This document shows, one piece after another, positions 33,178-41,415 of a stretch of 64,000 nucleotides of DNA. Source of the stretch: Betaproteobacteria bacterium (lineage in GTDB: Bacteria > Pseudomonadota > Gammaproteobacteria > Burkholderiales > Casimicrobiaceae). Location: contig JAAFJA010000010.1 in the NCBI GenBank assembly GCA_013298765.1, forward strand, positions 62,001-126,000, in the 5' to 3' direction. The translations under genes and the position numbers were made by a program. The first letter of the stretch is position 1; every line of letters starts with the position of its first letter. The notes below the pieces were generated by a model that saw nothing but the letters and a program-made list of their open reading frames with translations, did not search any database and had not been told where the DNA came from.

Positions 33178-34272
33178 ATGGCGGGAGTCAAGCTCGCGAA
33201 CGTTCAAAAGTCGTTCGCGGATGTCCGCGTATTGAAGGACATCAATCTAGAGATCAACGACGGCGAGTTCGTTGTATTTGTCGGCCCGTCCGGGTGCGGC
33301 AAGTCCACGCTCCTGCGCACCATTGCCGGGCTCGAAGAAATTACCGCTGGGACGCTTCACGTTGGCGACAAGCTCGTCAACGATGTGCCGCCCTCGGATC
33401 GCGGCATCGCGATGGTGTTTCAGTCCTACGCGCTTTATCCACACATGAATCTCTTCGACAACATGGCGTTTGGCTTGCAGCTCGCCAAGGTGCCGAAGGA
33501 TGAGATTTCTCGGCTCGTTCACTCGGCGGCCAAAACGCTCAACATTGATCACTTGCTGGATCGCAAACCGAAAGCGCTCTCTGGCGGACAGCGTCAGCGC
33601 GTAGCCATCGGTCGCGCCATAGTGCGGAAACCGGAAGTCTTCCTCTTCGACGAACCGCTTTCGAACCTTGATGCCGAGCTTCGCGTGCGCATGCGCTACG
33701 AGTTCGCGAAGCTGCACGACGAACTCAAAACAACAATGATTTACGTGACACACGATCAGGTCGAAGCGATGACGCTCGCAGATCGAATTGTCGTTCTGCG
33801 CGATGGTCGAATCGAGCAAGTCGGTTCGCCGCAAGAGCTCTACGACCATCCCGCCAATGAATTTGTCGCGGGCTTTTTGGGTTCGCCGCGCATGAATTTC
33901 CTGGAAGGCACATTGGTATCGAATGCGAATGGCGCGGGATCGCTCAAACTGAAAAGTGGCGCTGAAATTCCAACGAATGGAAACACACCGGCCCAACTCA
34001 CTAACGCACAGTGCAAATTGGGCTTGCGACCTGAAAACATCGCGATTGAAAATAACGCAAACAGCCTTCTAGCCCCAATTAAATTTGTCGAATCGCTTGG
34101 AAGCCAAACGCAGATTTACTGCGAGATTCCTGGCGCTTCCGAACTCCTCACCGTAGTCGCTCCGGGCAATACGAAGGTCAAGGCCGGAGACAGTTTGCCG
34201 CTTTCTTTCGCGGCGAAGGATTGTTATTGGTTCGATGCGGCGGGGAAGGCACTGCCGAGGGTGGCGGCGTGA
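33178..34272 (+). CDS. malK: Maltose/maltodextrin ABC transporter ATPase
   Basis: A 364-residue protein. ATG 33178 has a strong GGAGGAGAGG site just upstream; an earlier start at 33148 adds ten residues that cover this site. Walker A is GPSGCGKST, the Q-loop VFQSYALYPHM, the signature LSGGQRQRVAIGRA, Walker B VFLFDEPLSNLD and the H-loop VTHDQ. A C-terminal TOBE-type regulatory domain follows (about 240-364). It powers import through MalF-MalG, whose genes follow. The MalK-type ATPase also serves other sugars in this family, but the neighbours point to maltodextrins. Confidence 0.93.
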   Translation: MAGVKLANVQKSFADVRVLKDINLEINDGEFVVFVGPSGCGKSTLLRTIAGLEEITAGTLHVGDKLVNDVPPSDRGIAMVFQSYALYPHMNLFDNMAFGLQLAKVPKDEISRLVHSAAKTLNIDHLLDRKPKALSGGQRQRVAIGRAIVRKPEVFLFDEPLSNLDAELRVRMRYEFAKLHDELKTTMIYVTHDQVEAMTLADRIVVLRDGRIEQVGSPQELYDHPANEFVAGFLGSPRMNFLEGTLVSNANGAGSLKLKSGAEIPTNGNTPAQLTNAQCKLGLRPENIAIENNANSLLAPIKFVESLGSQTQIYCEIPGASELLTVVAPGNTKVKAGDSLPLSFAAKDCYWFDAAGKALPRVAA

Positions 34273-34328
34273 GAGGCATCGCTACGCTCGCAGCAGAGGC
34301 CGGTGCGGCCAGTCGCGTTCGCCAGTTC

Positions 34329-34449
34329 CTGTCATCCCCGCGGAGGCGGGGACCCAGTCCGGGCATCACGTTCGAGACGCTCACCCATATCGGGGTCTGG
34401 GTTCCCGCCCGAAGGTTTATCCCCGCGCAGGCGGGGACGGGAATGACAG
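34329..34449. repeat. Palindromic repeat pair spanning the malE start codon
   Basis: Two hairpins, CCCCGC-GGAG-GCGGGG at 34336-34351 and CCCCGC-GCAG-GCGGGG at 34421-34436, sit in opposite orientation between outer arms CTGTCAT and ATGACAG. This is the widespread proteobacterial TCATCCCCGCG-type repeat. The right outer arm contains the ATG used here as the malE start (34443). Confidence 0.85.
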
Positions 34450-35639
34450 TGAGTGGAGTTCGGCGAGCACTGCGCTGTGCAACGGTGATCTCAGCACTGA
34501 GTTTCGGAGCGCTCACCCACGCCCAACAAAACCTCTCCCTCCTCGTCTGGATCAACGGCGACAAGGCGTACAACGGTTTGCAAAAGGTGGGCGACGCGTT
34601 TGAGAAAGCGACCGGCGTCAAGGTCATCGTGCAACATCCGGAAAGCGCGACGGACAAGTTTCAGCAAGCCGCTGGCGCAGGCAAAGGGCCGGACATTTTT
34701 TGCTGGGCACATGATCGCGCGGGCGAATGGGCGAAAGGTGGCTTGATCGTGCCGATTCGTCCCAGTCAGCGCGTGAAAGATGAGATCGAACCGGCTGCGT
34801 GGGATGCGTTTCGCTATCAGGGCAAGCTCTGGGGCTATCCCGTCGCGCTCGAAGCGATTGGCCTGATTTACAACAAAGCGCTGGTTCCCACGCCACCGGA
34901 ATCGTTTGATGACGTGGTGAAGATTCACGAGCAATTGAAGCCTCGCGGCAAGAGCGCAATCCTGTGGGACTTCAACAAAACATTCTTCACCTGGCCAATC
35001 ATTGCAGGGCCGGGCGGCTACGTGTTCGGCAAAAACGCGAAGGGAGATTTCGATCCAAAAGACATCGGCGTCAACACGCCCGGCGCCATTCGCGGCGGCG
35101 AAACGCTCAAAATGTTGATCGACAAAGGCGTGATGCCCAAAGGCGCGCGCTACGCCGAGATGGAAGCAGGATTCAATCAAGGCAATGTCGCCATGATGAT
35201 CACCGGCCCGTGGGCGTGGGACAACATCAAGCGCAGCAAGATCGATTTCGGCCTTGCGCCGATCCCGTCGATTGATGGCAAGCCCGCGAAGCCTTTTGTC
35301 GGCGTGCTCGGTTGCATGATCGGTGCACCATCGAAAGTGAAAGACATCGCTCGCGAGTTCTTGGAAAACCACATGCTCAAGCCGGAGCACCTGAAAACGC
35401 TCAATGATGACGTGCCGATCGGCGCGCCCGCGAACAAGGCGTTCTATGCGCAACTCGCAAGCAACCCACTGATCGTCGCCACGATGGATAACGCTAAACG
35501 CGGCGCGCCGATTCCAAACATTCCCGAGACGGGCCGCTTCTGGTCGGCGATGGATGCGGCGATTGAAGCGATCACAAACGGTTTGCAGTCGCCGAAGGAC
35601 GCGCTGAACGCCGCCGCAGCAAGGATGAAAGCGCAATGA
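34443..35639 (+). CDS. malE: Maltose/maltodextrin-binding periplasmic protein
   Basis: A 398-residue protein starting at ATG 34443, with a purine-rich GGGGACGGGA before it. A longer frame to 34221 only translates the repeat. The signal peptide is RRALRCATVISALSFGALTHAQ. The mature protein follows E. coli MalE closely: LLVWINGDKAYNGLQKVG, FEKATGVKVIVQHPE, AGAGKGPDIFCWAHDRAGEWA, LWGYPVALEAIGLIYNKAL, WDFNKTFFTWPIIAGPGGYVF, ITGPWAWDNIKRSKIDFGLAPIP. It delivers malto-oligosaccharides to MalFG. It is 170 bp after malK, with the gap occupied by a palindromic repeat, and overlaps malF by 4 bp. Confidence 0.95.
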   Translation: MTVSGVRRALRCATVISALSFGALTHAQQNLSLLVWINGDKAYNGLQKVGDAFEKATGVKVIVQHPESATDKFQQAAGAGKGPDIFCWAHDRAGEWAKGGLIVPIRPSQRVKDEIEPAAWDAFRYQGKLWGYPVALEAIGLIYNKALVPTPPESFDDVVKIHEQLKPRGKSAILWDFNKTFFTWPIIAGPGGYVFGKNAKGDFDPKDIGVNTPGAIRGGETLKMLIDKGVMPKGARYAEMEAGFNQGNVAMMITGPWAWDNIKRSKIDFGLAPIPSIDGKPAKPFVGVLGCMIGAPSKVKDIAREFLENHMLKPEHLKTLNDDVPIGAPANKAFYAQLASNPLIVATMDNAKRGAPIPNIPETGRFWSAMDAAIEAITNGLQSPKDALNAAAARMKAQ

Positions 35640-37204
35640 GCGACGCGACCGTTTCTCCCACTTCGCTGTCGCTCGCTCGCGCTCGCGCGCAAACGCCCGG
35701 GCGACCGTGGCTCGCATGGATCGCTGCCGCGGTTGCCGCAGTCTTTGCGCTTTACTTCGTATTCAGCCTGTACGTCGCTGGACAAACGCTTTGGGCGCTC
35801 GGCGCGCTGATTCTCGTCGGCATCGGATTCGCAATCTATTTGACGAATTGGTCTGCCGCCGCGAAATACACATTCCCCGGCCTCACCGCGATCTTCATTT
35901 TCATCGCGCTGCCGCTCCTCTTCACGATGCAAATCGGGTTCACGAATTACTCGTCAAATCATTTGCTTTCGTTTGATCGGGCGACCGCGTATTTGTTGGA
36001 GCAGACTACGGCGGATGAGTCGAGTCTTCACGAGTTCTCTCTCCACAGACCATCCGATTCAATGCTCGTGGCCGTGTTGGTCAACCCCAAGACGAACGAG
36101 AAGTTCAGATCGGAGCTCATCTTGAACAGCTCCGGAACAAGTCCGATTCCCGTGGCAAGTACGCCTCATTCGCTGGGCGACGGCCTCTCCATTCGGGAAC
36201 GAATCGCGATGCGTGACTACGTGCAGCGCTTGCAGTTCGCGTTACCCACCGGCGAAGTTCTCTCCTACGCGAGCCTCCGCGAATTCGCCAAAGTCACTCC
36301 GGTTTGGAAACAAAACGCAGACGGCTCACTCACGCGCGCTGAAGATGGAGCGGTTTACAAGCCGAATGACAAAACGGGCTTCTACGAAAACGAAGCAGGT
36401 GATCGCCTAACACCGGGCTACACGGTCAACGTTGGTTTCGCGAACTACGCGCGGATGGTGAGCGATGAAAACTTCCGTGGCCCGTTCATTTCCATCTTCC
36501 TTTGGACACTCACGTTCGCGCTCCTATCTGTGTTCTTCGTTACCGCCGTTGGCACGACGCTCGCAGTGGTGCTCAACTGGGAAGCACTCAAAGGCGCAAC
36601 AATTTATCGCACGCTTTTGTTTTTGCCTTACGCAGTACCGGGCTTCATCTCGATCCTTGTCTTCAAAGGACTGTTCAATCAAAACTTTGGCGAGATCAAT
36701 ACGATTTTGAACGCGCTCTTCGGCATCAAACCCGCGTGGTTTGCCGATCCGTACCTCGCCAAAGTGATGCTCTTGATCGTGAACGTGTGGCTTGGCTTCC
36801 CGTACATCATGGTGCTTTGTACCGGGCTTATCAAATCGATTCCGGCCGACTTATACGAAGCCTCTGCCATTGCGGGCGCGGGGCCGCTCACGAATTTCTT
36901 CAAGATCACGCTACCACTGATCATCAAGCCGCTCGCGCCGCTCTTGGTGGGTGTGTTCGCATTCAACTTCAACAATTTCGTGTTGATCGCGCTCTTAACC
37001 GACGGTCGACCAGATTTCTTGAACACGAAAGTGCCAGCGGGAACGAACGATATCCTCGTGTCGTACACCTATCGCATTGCATTCAAAGATTCGGGCTCCG
37101 ACTTTGGATTGGCCGCAGCTATTTCGACAGTCGTCTTCTTCATGGTCGCAGTCATGGCGCTCTTGCATTTGCGCATGATGAAGGCGAATCAGGAGAAGCG
37201 ATGA
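35636..37204 (+). CDS. malF: Maltose ABC transporter permease MalF
   Basis: A 522-residue inner-membrane protein. Three helices are near residues 27-100, followed by a large periplasmic insertion (about 115-275) like the P2 loop of enteric MalF that contacts MalE. Then comes the transport core with the EAA loop EASAIAGAGPLTNFFKITLPLI, which docks on MalK. The end (FKDSGSDFGLAAAISTVVFF) also follows MalF. The P2 loop supports maltodextrin specificity over a generic sugar permease. It overlaps malE by 4 bp. The gap to malG is about 200 bp and holds an inverted REP pair. Confidence 0.95.
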   Translation: MSDATVSPTSLSLARARAQTPGRPWLAWIAAAVAAVFALYFVFSLYVAGQTLWALGALILVGIGFAIYLTNWSAAAKYTFPGLTAIFIFIALPLLFTMQIGFTNYSSNHLLSFDRATAYLLEQTTADESSLHEFSLHRPSDSMLVAVLVNPKTNEKFRSELILNSSGTSPIPVASTPHSLGDGLSIRERIAMRDYVQRLQFALPTGEVLSYASLREFAKVTPVWKQNADGSLTRAEDGAVYKPNDKTGFYENEAGDRLTPGYTVNVGFANYARMVSDENFRGPFISIFLWTLTFALLSVFFVTAVGTTLAVVLNWEALKGATIYRTLLFLPYAVPGFISILVFKGLFNQNFGEINTILNALFGIKPAWFADPYLAKVMLLIVNVWLGFPYIMVLCTGLIKSIPADLYEASAIAGAGPLTNFFKITLPLIIKPLAPLLVGVFAFNFNNFVLIALLTDGRPDFLNTKVPAGTNDILVSYTYRIAFKDSGSDFGLAAAISTVVFFMVAVMALLHLRMMKANQEKR

Positions 37205-37251
37205 TGCGCCGATTATTTGCAGCAGGGCGTTCGCGTCGATCTTTCGGGGTT

Positions 37252-37382
37252 CCTCTCCCTCTGGGAGAGGTCAACGCGAAGCGTTGGGTGAGGGTTACAG
37301 CGGCTACAACCCTACGCTGCGAATCTCAACTAAGCGCTTCCCTCACCCGCGCGTACCGCGCGACCTCTCCCAGAGGGAGAGG
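37252..37382. repeat. Inverted REP pair between malF and malG
   Basis: CCTCTCCC...GGGAGAGG hairpins at 37252-37270 and 37364-37382 are in opposite orientation. Each is followed inward by a variable stem and a GGGTGAGGG or CCCTCACCC box. The pair can form one long stem-loop. A single relative lies at 30425-30466. Position within the mal operon suggests an effect on mRNA stability or relative expression. Confidence 0.85.
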
Positions 37383-37405
37383 AGAAAAACCAGCGGGAAC
37401 TTGAA

Positions 37406-38296
37406 ATGGCAATCGTCACCGGAAAGAAAAACCAATGGCGCGTGTGGGCCGCGCATGTGTTCTTGATCGCGCTCATCGCCGTTACGCTATTTCCTTTGCT
37501 TGCAGTGATCTCCATCTCGCTGCGACCGGGCAACTTCGCCACGGGTTCGTTGATCCCGACGGAGATTAGCTTTGAGCACTGGAAGCTCGCACTCGGGATG
37601 AGCTACATGGGCGCTGACGGCAAAGAGGTGCATCCGCCATTCCCCGTGCTGTTGTGGCTTTGGAATTCGATCAAGATTGCGACGATTTCCGCCGTTCTGA
37701 TCGTTGCGCTTTCCACCACGGCGGCGTACGCGTTCGCACGACTCAAATTCAAATACAAGACGAGCTATCTCAACACGATGCTCTTGCTTGAAATGTTCCC
37801 GCGCGTGCTGGCGCTGGTTGCGATCTTCGCAATCTTCGAACGGCTGGGCGCACACTTTCCGTGGCTCGGCATTGAGACGCACCTGTCTGTGATCGTCGCC
37901 TACTTGGGCGGCGTCGCAACGCACATCTGGACCATCAAAGGTTACTTCGAAACAATCCCGCAAGAAATCGAAGAGAACGCCCGCGTCGATGGCGCGACGT
38001 TGTGGCAAACGTTCTATCGCGTACTTTTACCGATGGCAGTGCCGATCCTCATGGTCGTCTTTGTGCTCGCCTTCATTGGAACGATCATCGAATATCCAAT
38101 TGCATCGATCTTGTTGCGCGAAGAACCCAACCTCACGCTCGCAGTCGGTTCGAAGTATTACTTGCAGGATCAAAAATTCCTGTGGGGCGATTTCGCGGCG
38201 GCGGCCGTACTCTCTGGTTTGCCAATCACGCTGGTGTTCTTGTTTGCGCAGAAGTGGATCGTCTCGGGGCTTACCTCGGGCGGCGTAAAGGGGTGA
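37406..38296 (+). CDS. malG: Maltose ABC transporter permease MalG
   Basis: A 296-residue protein with six helices. The EAA loop reads [21 protein letters not shown] and the C-terminus LTSGGVKG ends with the conserved GGVKG tail that in MalG reaches into the MalK nucleotide site. Other conserved parts are [40 protein letters not shown] and [19 protein letters not shown]. It pairs with MalF to form the channel. It lies downstream of the REP pair and 10 bp before the longest amylase frame. Confidence 0.95.
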   Translation: MAIVTGKKNQWRVWAAHVFLIALIAVTLFPLLAVISISLRPGNFATGSLIPTEISFEHWKLALGMSYMGADGKEVHPPFPVLLWLWNSIKIATISAVLIVALSTTAAYAFARLKFKYKTSYLNTMLLLEMFPRVLALVAIFAIFERLGAHFPWLGIETHLSVIVAYLGGVATHIWTIKGYFETIPQEIEENARVDGATLWQTFYRVLLPMAVPILMVVFVLAFIGTIIEYPIASILLREEPNLTLAVGSKYYLQDQKFLWGDFAAAAVLSGLPITLVFLFAQKWIVSGLTSGGVKG

Positions 38297-38306
38297 TGGG
38301 CCGGCC

Positions 38307-41225
38307 GTGAGTTCTTTTGACGCTGATTACGCTGATTACGCTGATTGCGCAGATTTACGCAGATTGGTTGATTCCCCACAAAAGAAATCAGCGTTAATCC
38401 GCGTTAAATCTGCGAAATCTGCGTCAAATTGTTTTTCGTTGTTGCGCAGTGCGCTTGGCATAGCGCTTGCGACTAGCCTGGCAGGTTGTGCGTCACCGCC
38501 GCGTACTGAACCGACGAGTGGCTCGCCCGCGGTCGCGACAGCGTCGCCGAACTGCACTCCCAGCCCCTTCGGCAAACGCCCTCTTTTCCTTCGTGGTGCA
38601 TTCAACAATTGGAATGCACTCGAAAACTTCCGCTTCACTTATCGCTGTGACGCGTTTGAACTCATCGCGACGATTCAAGGCGAGCACGCGTTCAAAGTGG
38701 GCGATGAGCAATGGTCCACCGATGCCGATTTCGGTGGCGCAGACAACATTCGAAGCGCGCAGCGCAAACTCGCGCTTCGAAGCGCTAACCTCATTCATAC
38801 TTTCAACGGCACGCATCGCGTTCGCGTTTCGGTGCCCGACTACGTTATGACGATTGAAACCTGCCCATCGCCACCGCTCGGCGACAAAACACTCTACCTT
38901 CGCGGCACGATGAACAATTGGGGTGCGATGGATGACTTCGCGTTTACCTGGCGGTGCGACGCGTATTACCTGAACGTAAACCTTGCTGGCATTCAGGAAT
39001 TCAAGCTGGCAGACGCACAATGGGGCGACGCATCATCGTTTGGCATCTCGCCCACGTCGAACGACGCGCTTCGCCTGCAAGGTACGCCACTCGCGCTCGC
39101 GCGTACGCAAGATGCGAGCGGCGCAGCCAACATTGGGTTCATGTTTAACGGTCCACAGACGCTCACGCTCGCTATCGAGAACGGCATCGCGAAGCTATCG
39201 GTTGAGCCGACCTCATTCGACGATCCATCGGCACAACCGATTACTGATCCGATCGCGCTCTCGATCAAATTCGATTCGCGGGATGCCAAGTTCAAAGCGC
39301 CGTTTGGCGCTGTCACTGTGAAGACTCAAGTCGATTATTCGCTCGCAAGCTTGCCAGGCATCGAGAGCGCAACGCTTGTGATCGAGAAGCGTCGCCTCGA
39401 AGGCAATCAAGAAGTCTTGGAATACACGCCGCTCGCCCGCGTGCCCATGCAGCGCACGGGTGACGCCTGGCGCGCGAGCCACATGTTCAACGAGATCGCG
39501 ATTTACGGTTACTACTTTGAACTCGTGATCGGCGGCAAGACCTATATCTACGGTAACAATCGCGATAGCGTGTTTTGGACGCGTGAACGCGGCAGCGGCG
39601 GCATGGGTGAAATCGTTGAAAAGCCCGACAACGTGCGCGGCGTCCGTCGCTTTCGGCAGACGGTTTACGACGCGAATTTCAAAGTACCGGACTACGCGCC
39701 CGACATCGTTTACTACTACATCTTCCCAGATCGTTTCCGCAATGGAAACAAGGCGAACGATCCGAAACCGGGCATCGACAAATACCAGCGACACACCGTT
39801 GAGCTGCATAAAGGCTGGAACGAAAAGCCCTTCAAACCGAAATCGGGCGACGGATCGGACGACGTCTACAACAACGATTTCTTCGGTGGCGACCTAGCGG
39901 GCATTATTGAGAAGCTCGACTACATCAAAGGTCTTGGCGCGAATACGATCTACATGACGCCGATTTTCCGCGCGCCATCGAACCACAAGTACGACACCGC
40001 GGATTACAACGAGATCGATCCGTATTTTGGTAGCGAAGCGGACTTCGTTCGCCTCTGTGATGAAGCGAAGAAGCGCGGTATTCTCATCGTGCTCGATACC
40101 TCGCTCAATCACGTCGGCTCCGATTCGATCTACTTTGATCGTTACGGGAATTACGCGAGAACGCAAAAGCCGCCGCAAGGCGCGTTTGCGAACGACGCGA
40201 TCAACCCGTCGTCGCCTTACGCAACGTGGTTCACGTTCGATTCGTCAAAACCGAATCCTGATCAACAGTTCAAAGGCTGGACGGGGATCAGCGATTTGCC
40301 GGAGCTAGACAAGTCCTCGCCCGCATTCCGCGCGTTTGCATATGGAAACCAAGATTCCGTGATGAAACGCTGGCTTGATCGAGGCGCCGGCGGTTGGCGC
40401 ATGGATGTAGCGCCTTGGGTACCCGACGATTTCTGGCGCGAGTGGCGCGCTGCGATCAAGGCGCATCGGCCTGATGCAATCACAATTTCCGAAGCGTGGT
40501 TCGATTCCGCGAAATACTTCCTCGGCGACATGTTTGATTCGACGATGAACTACATCTTCAGAAACGCAGTGCAGGGGTACGCGATGGGCGGCGATGCGCG
40601 AAAGCTTTATGCGAATCTCGAACTCATTCGCGAGCAGTACCCACGCGAGGCGCAGTACGCGCTGATGAATTTGCTATCGAGCCACGATCAAGCGCGCGCC
40701 CTGCATCACTTTGGCTATCGCGATGAAACTTCTACTGCAGAAGCGATCACACTTGCGAAGCAACGGCTTCGACTCGCTGTGTTCTTTCAAATGGTTTTCC
40801 CAGGATCGCCTACGATTTACTACGGCGACGAAGTGGGCGTCACAGGCGGCGAAGACCCATACAACCGAGCGACGTATCCATGGGAAGACTTGGGCGGCAA
40901 GCCCGACAACGCGCTACTCGCGGAGTTCAAGCGCCTAACGAAACTGCGCAATGACCACCCGGTGCTGCGTCGCGGATCGCTCGATGCGCCGATTTATCTG
41001 GATCGCAACGTCGTCGTGTTGCTGCGAAAACACGCAGACGAGACCGCACTCATCGCGCTCAATAACGCTGATGTCGAAAAGAACATCACGCTGCCAGCAG
41101 GCTCGTTGAAGGCGGGGCAAGTGTGGCGTGATGCGTTGAGCGGTACGGTCTCAGATGCAAGTGAAACAGCACTCACGATCTCTATACCACCGACATTTGG
41201 CGTCGTACTGCTCAGTCAAAAGTAA
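38307..41225 (+). CDS. GH13 alpha-amylase/neopullulanase-type lipoprotein
   Basis: The longest frame (GTG 38307) gives 972 residues, but the first about 44 are encoded by repeat element C (SSFDADYADYADCADLRR). The natural start may be TTG 38439 or 38442, giving LRSALGIALATSLAGC with lipobox LAGC. Two similar starch-binding-like modules follow (LFLRGAFNNWN and LYLRGTMNNWG, about residues 92-270), then a linker domain and the GH13 barrel: VLDTSLNHVG, GWRMDVAPW with the nucleophile, ISEAWFDS with the acid/base, and LLSSHDQAR. It probably sits on the outer membrane or in the periplasm, cutting alpha-glucan for MalE. It is the last gene of the mal operon. Confidence 0.9.
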   Translation: MSSFDADYADYADCADLRRLVDSPQKKSALIRVKSAKSASNCFSLLRSALGIALATSLAGCASPPRTEPTSGSPAVATASPNCTPSPFGKRPLFLRGAFNNWNALENFRFTYRCDAFELIATIQGEHAFKVGDEQWSTDADFGGADNIRSAQRKLALRSANLIHTFNGTHRVRVSVPDYVMTIETCPSPPLGDKTLYLRGTMNNWGAMDDFAFTWRCDAYYLNVNLAGIQEFKLADAQWGDASSFGISPTSNDALRLQGTPLALARTQDASGAANIGFMFNGPQTLTLAIENGIAKLSVEPTSFDDPSAQPITDPIALSIKFDSRDAKFKAPFGAVTVKTQVDYSLASLPGIESATLVIEKRRLEGNQEVLEYTPLARVPMQRTGDAWRASHMFNEIAIYGYYFELVIGGKTYIYGNNRDSVFWTRERGSGGMGEIVEKPDNVRGVRRFRQTVYDANFKVPDYAPDIVYYYIFPDRFRNGNKANDPKPGIDKYQRHTVELHKGWNEKPFKPKSGDGSDDVYNNDFFGGDLAGIIEKLDYIKGLGANTIYMTPIFRAPSNHKYDTADYNEIDPYFGSEADFVRLCDEAKKRGILIVLDTSLNHVGSDSIYFDRYGNYARTQKPPQGAFANDAINPSSPYATWFTFDSSKPNPDQQFKGWTGISDLPELDKSSPAFRAFAYGNQDSVMKRWLDRGAGGWRMDVAPWVPDDFWREWRAAIKAHRPDAITISEAWFDSAKYFLGDMFDSTMNYIFRNAVQGYAMGGDARKLYANLELIREQYPREAQYALMNLLSSHDQARALHHFGYRDETSTAEAITLAKQRLRLAVFFQMVFPGSPTIYYGDEVGVTGGEDPYNRATYPWEDLGGKPDNALLAEFKRLTKLRNDHPVLRRGSLDAPIYLDRNVVVLLRKHADETALIALNNADVEKNITLPAGSLKAGQVWRDALSGTVSDASETALTISIPPTFGVVLLSQK
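38315..38429. mobile_element. MITE-like element C with inverted arms
   Basis: Arms at 38315-38367 and 38385-38429 are made of the same 10-11-bp CGCWGATT units as elements A and B, in opposite orientation with a short centre. It lies between malG and the amylase coding core and supplies the apparent N-terminus of the amylase frame. Confidence 0.8.
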
Positions 41226-41279
41226 CTAGCAGCAATATCGCGGAAATCTAAGACTTGCTGGAGAAAGAAAAAATAAAGT

Positions 41280-41302
41280 CTATTTCTTAAGAATAGATTT
41301 TT
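41280..41302 (+). terminator. Weak A/T-rich terminator after the amylase gene
   Basis: CTATTTCTTAAGAATAG can form a short stem and is followed by ATTTTT. It lies 55 bp after the amylase stop. The pairing is imperfect. The rest of the 190-bp gap to the permease gene holds nothing recognisable. Confidence 0.35.
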
Positions 41303-41415
41303 CTAATGTCACACCCCAATCGCCAATTGCGCTTAACGACGATGCTATTTTGTCTCCATCAAGCAAGCGCAGACGCGTAAGTGACGCTTCGTCATCACGG
41401 TTTTCTCGCCCGAAG

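Noticed and set aside
34491-35717. A 408-codon open frame on the minus strand opposite malE
   Set aside because: It is a shadow of malE in high-G+C DNA; malE has full family similarity and a signal peptide, while the opposite frame is rich in R, H and C with no domain.
36502-37404. A 300-codon plus-strand frame overlapping malF and the malF-malG gap
   Set aside because: Composition (R, H, S, Q rich) shows an out-of-frame reading of malF; it also runs through the REP pair.
41280-41415. Possible small minus-strand gene after the MacB-like permease
   Set aside because: About 45 codons look protein-like (DDEASLTRLRLLDGDKIAS) but there is no credible start outside the permease gene.
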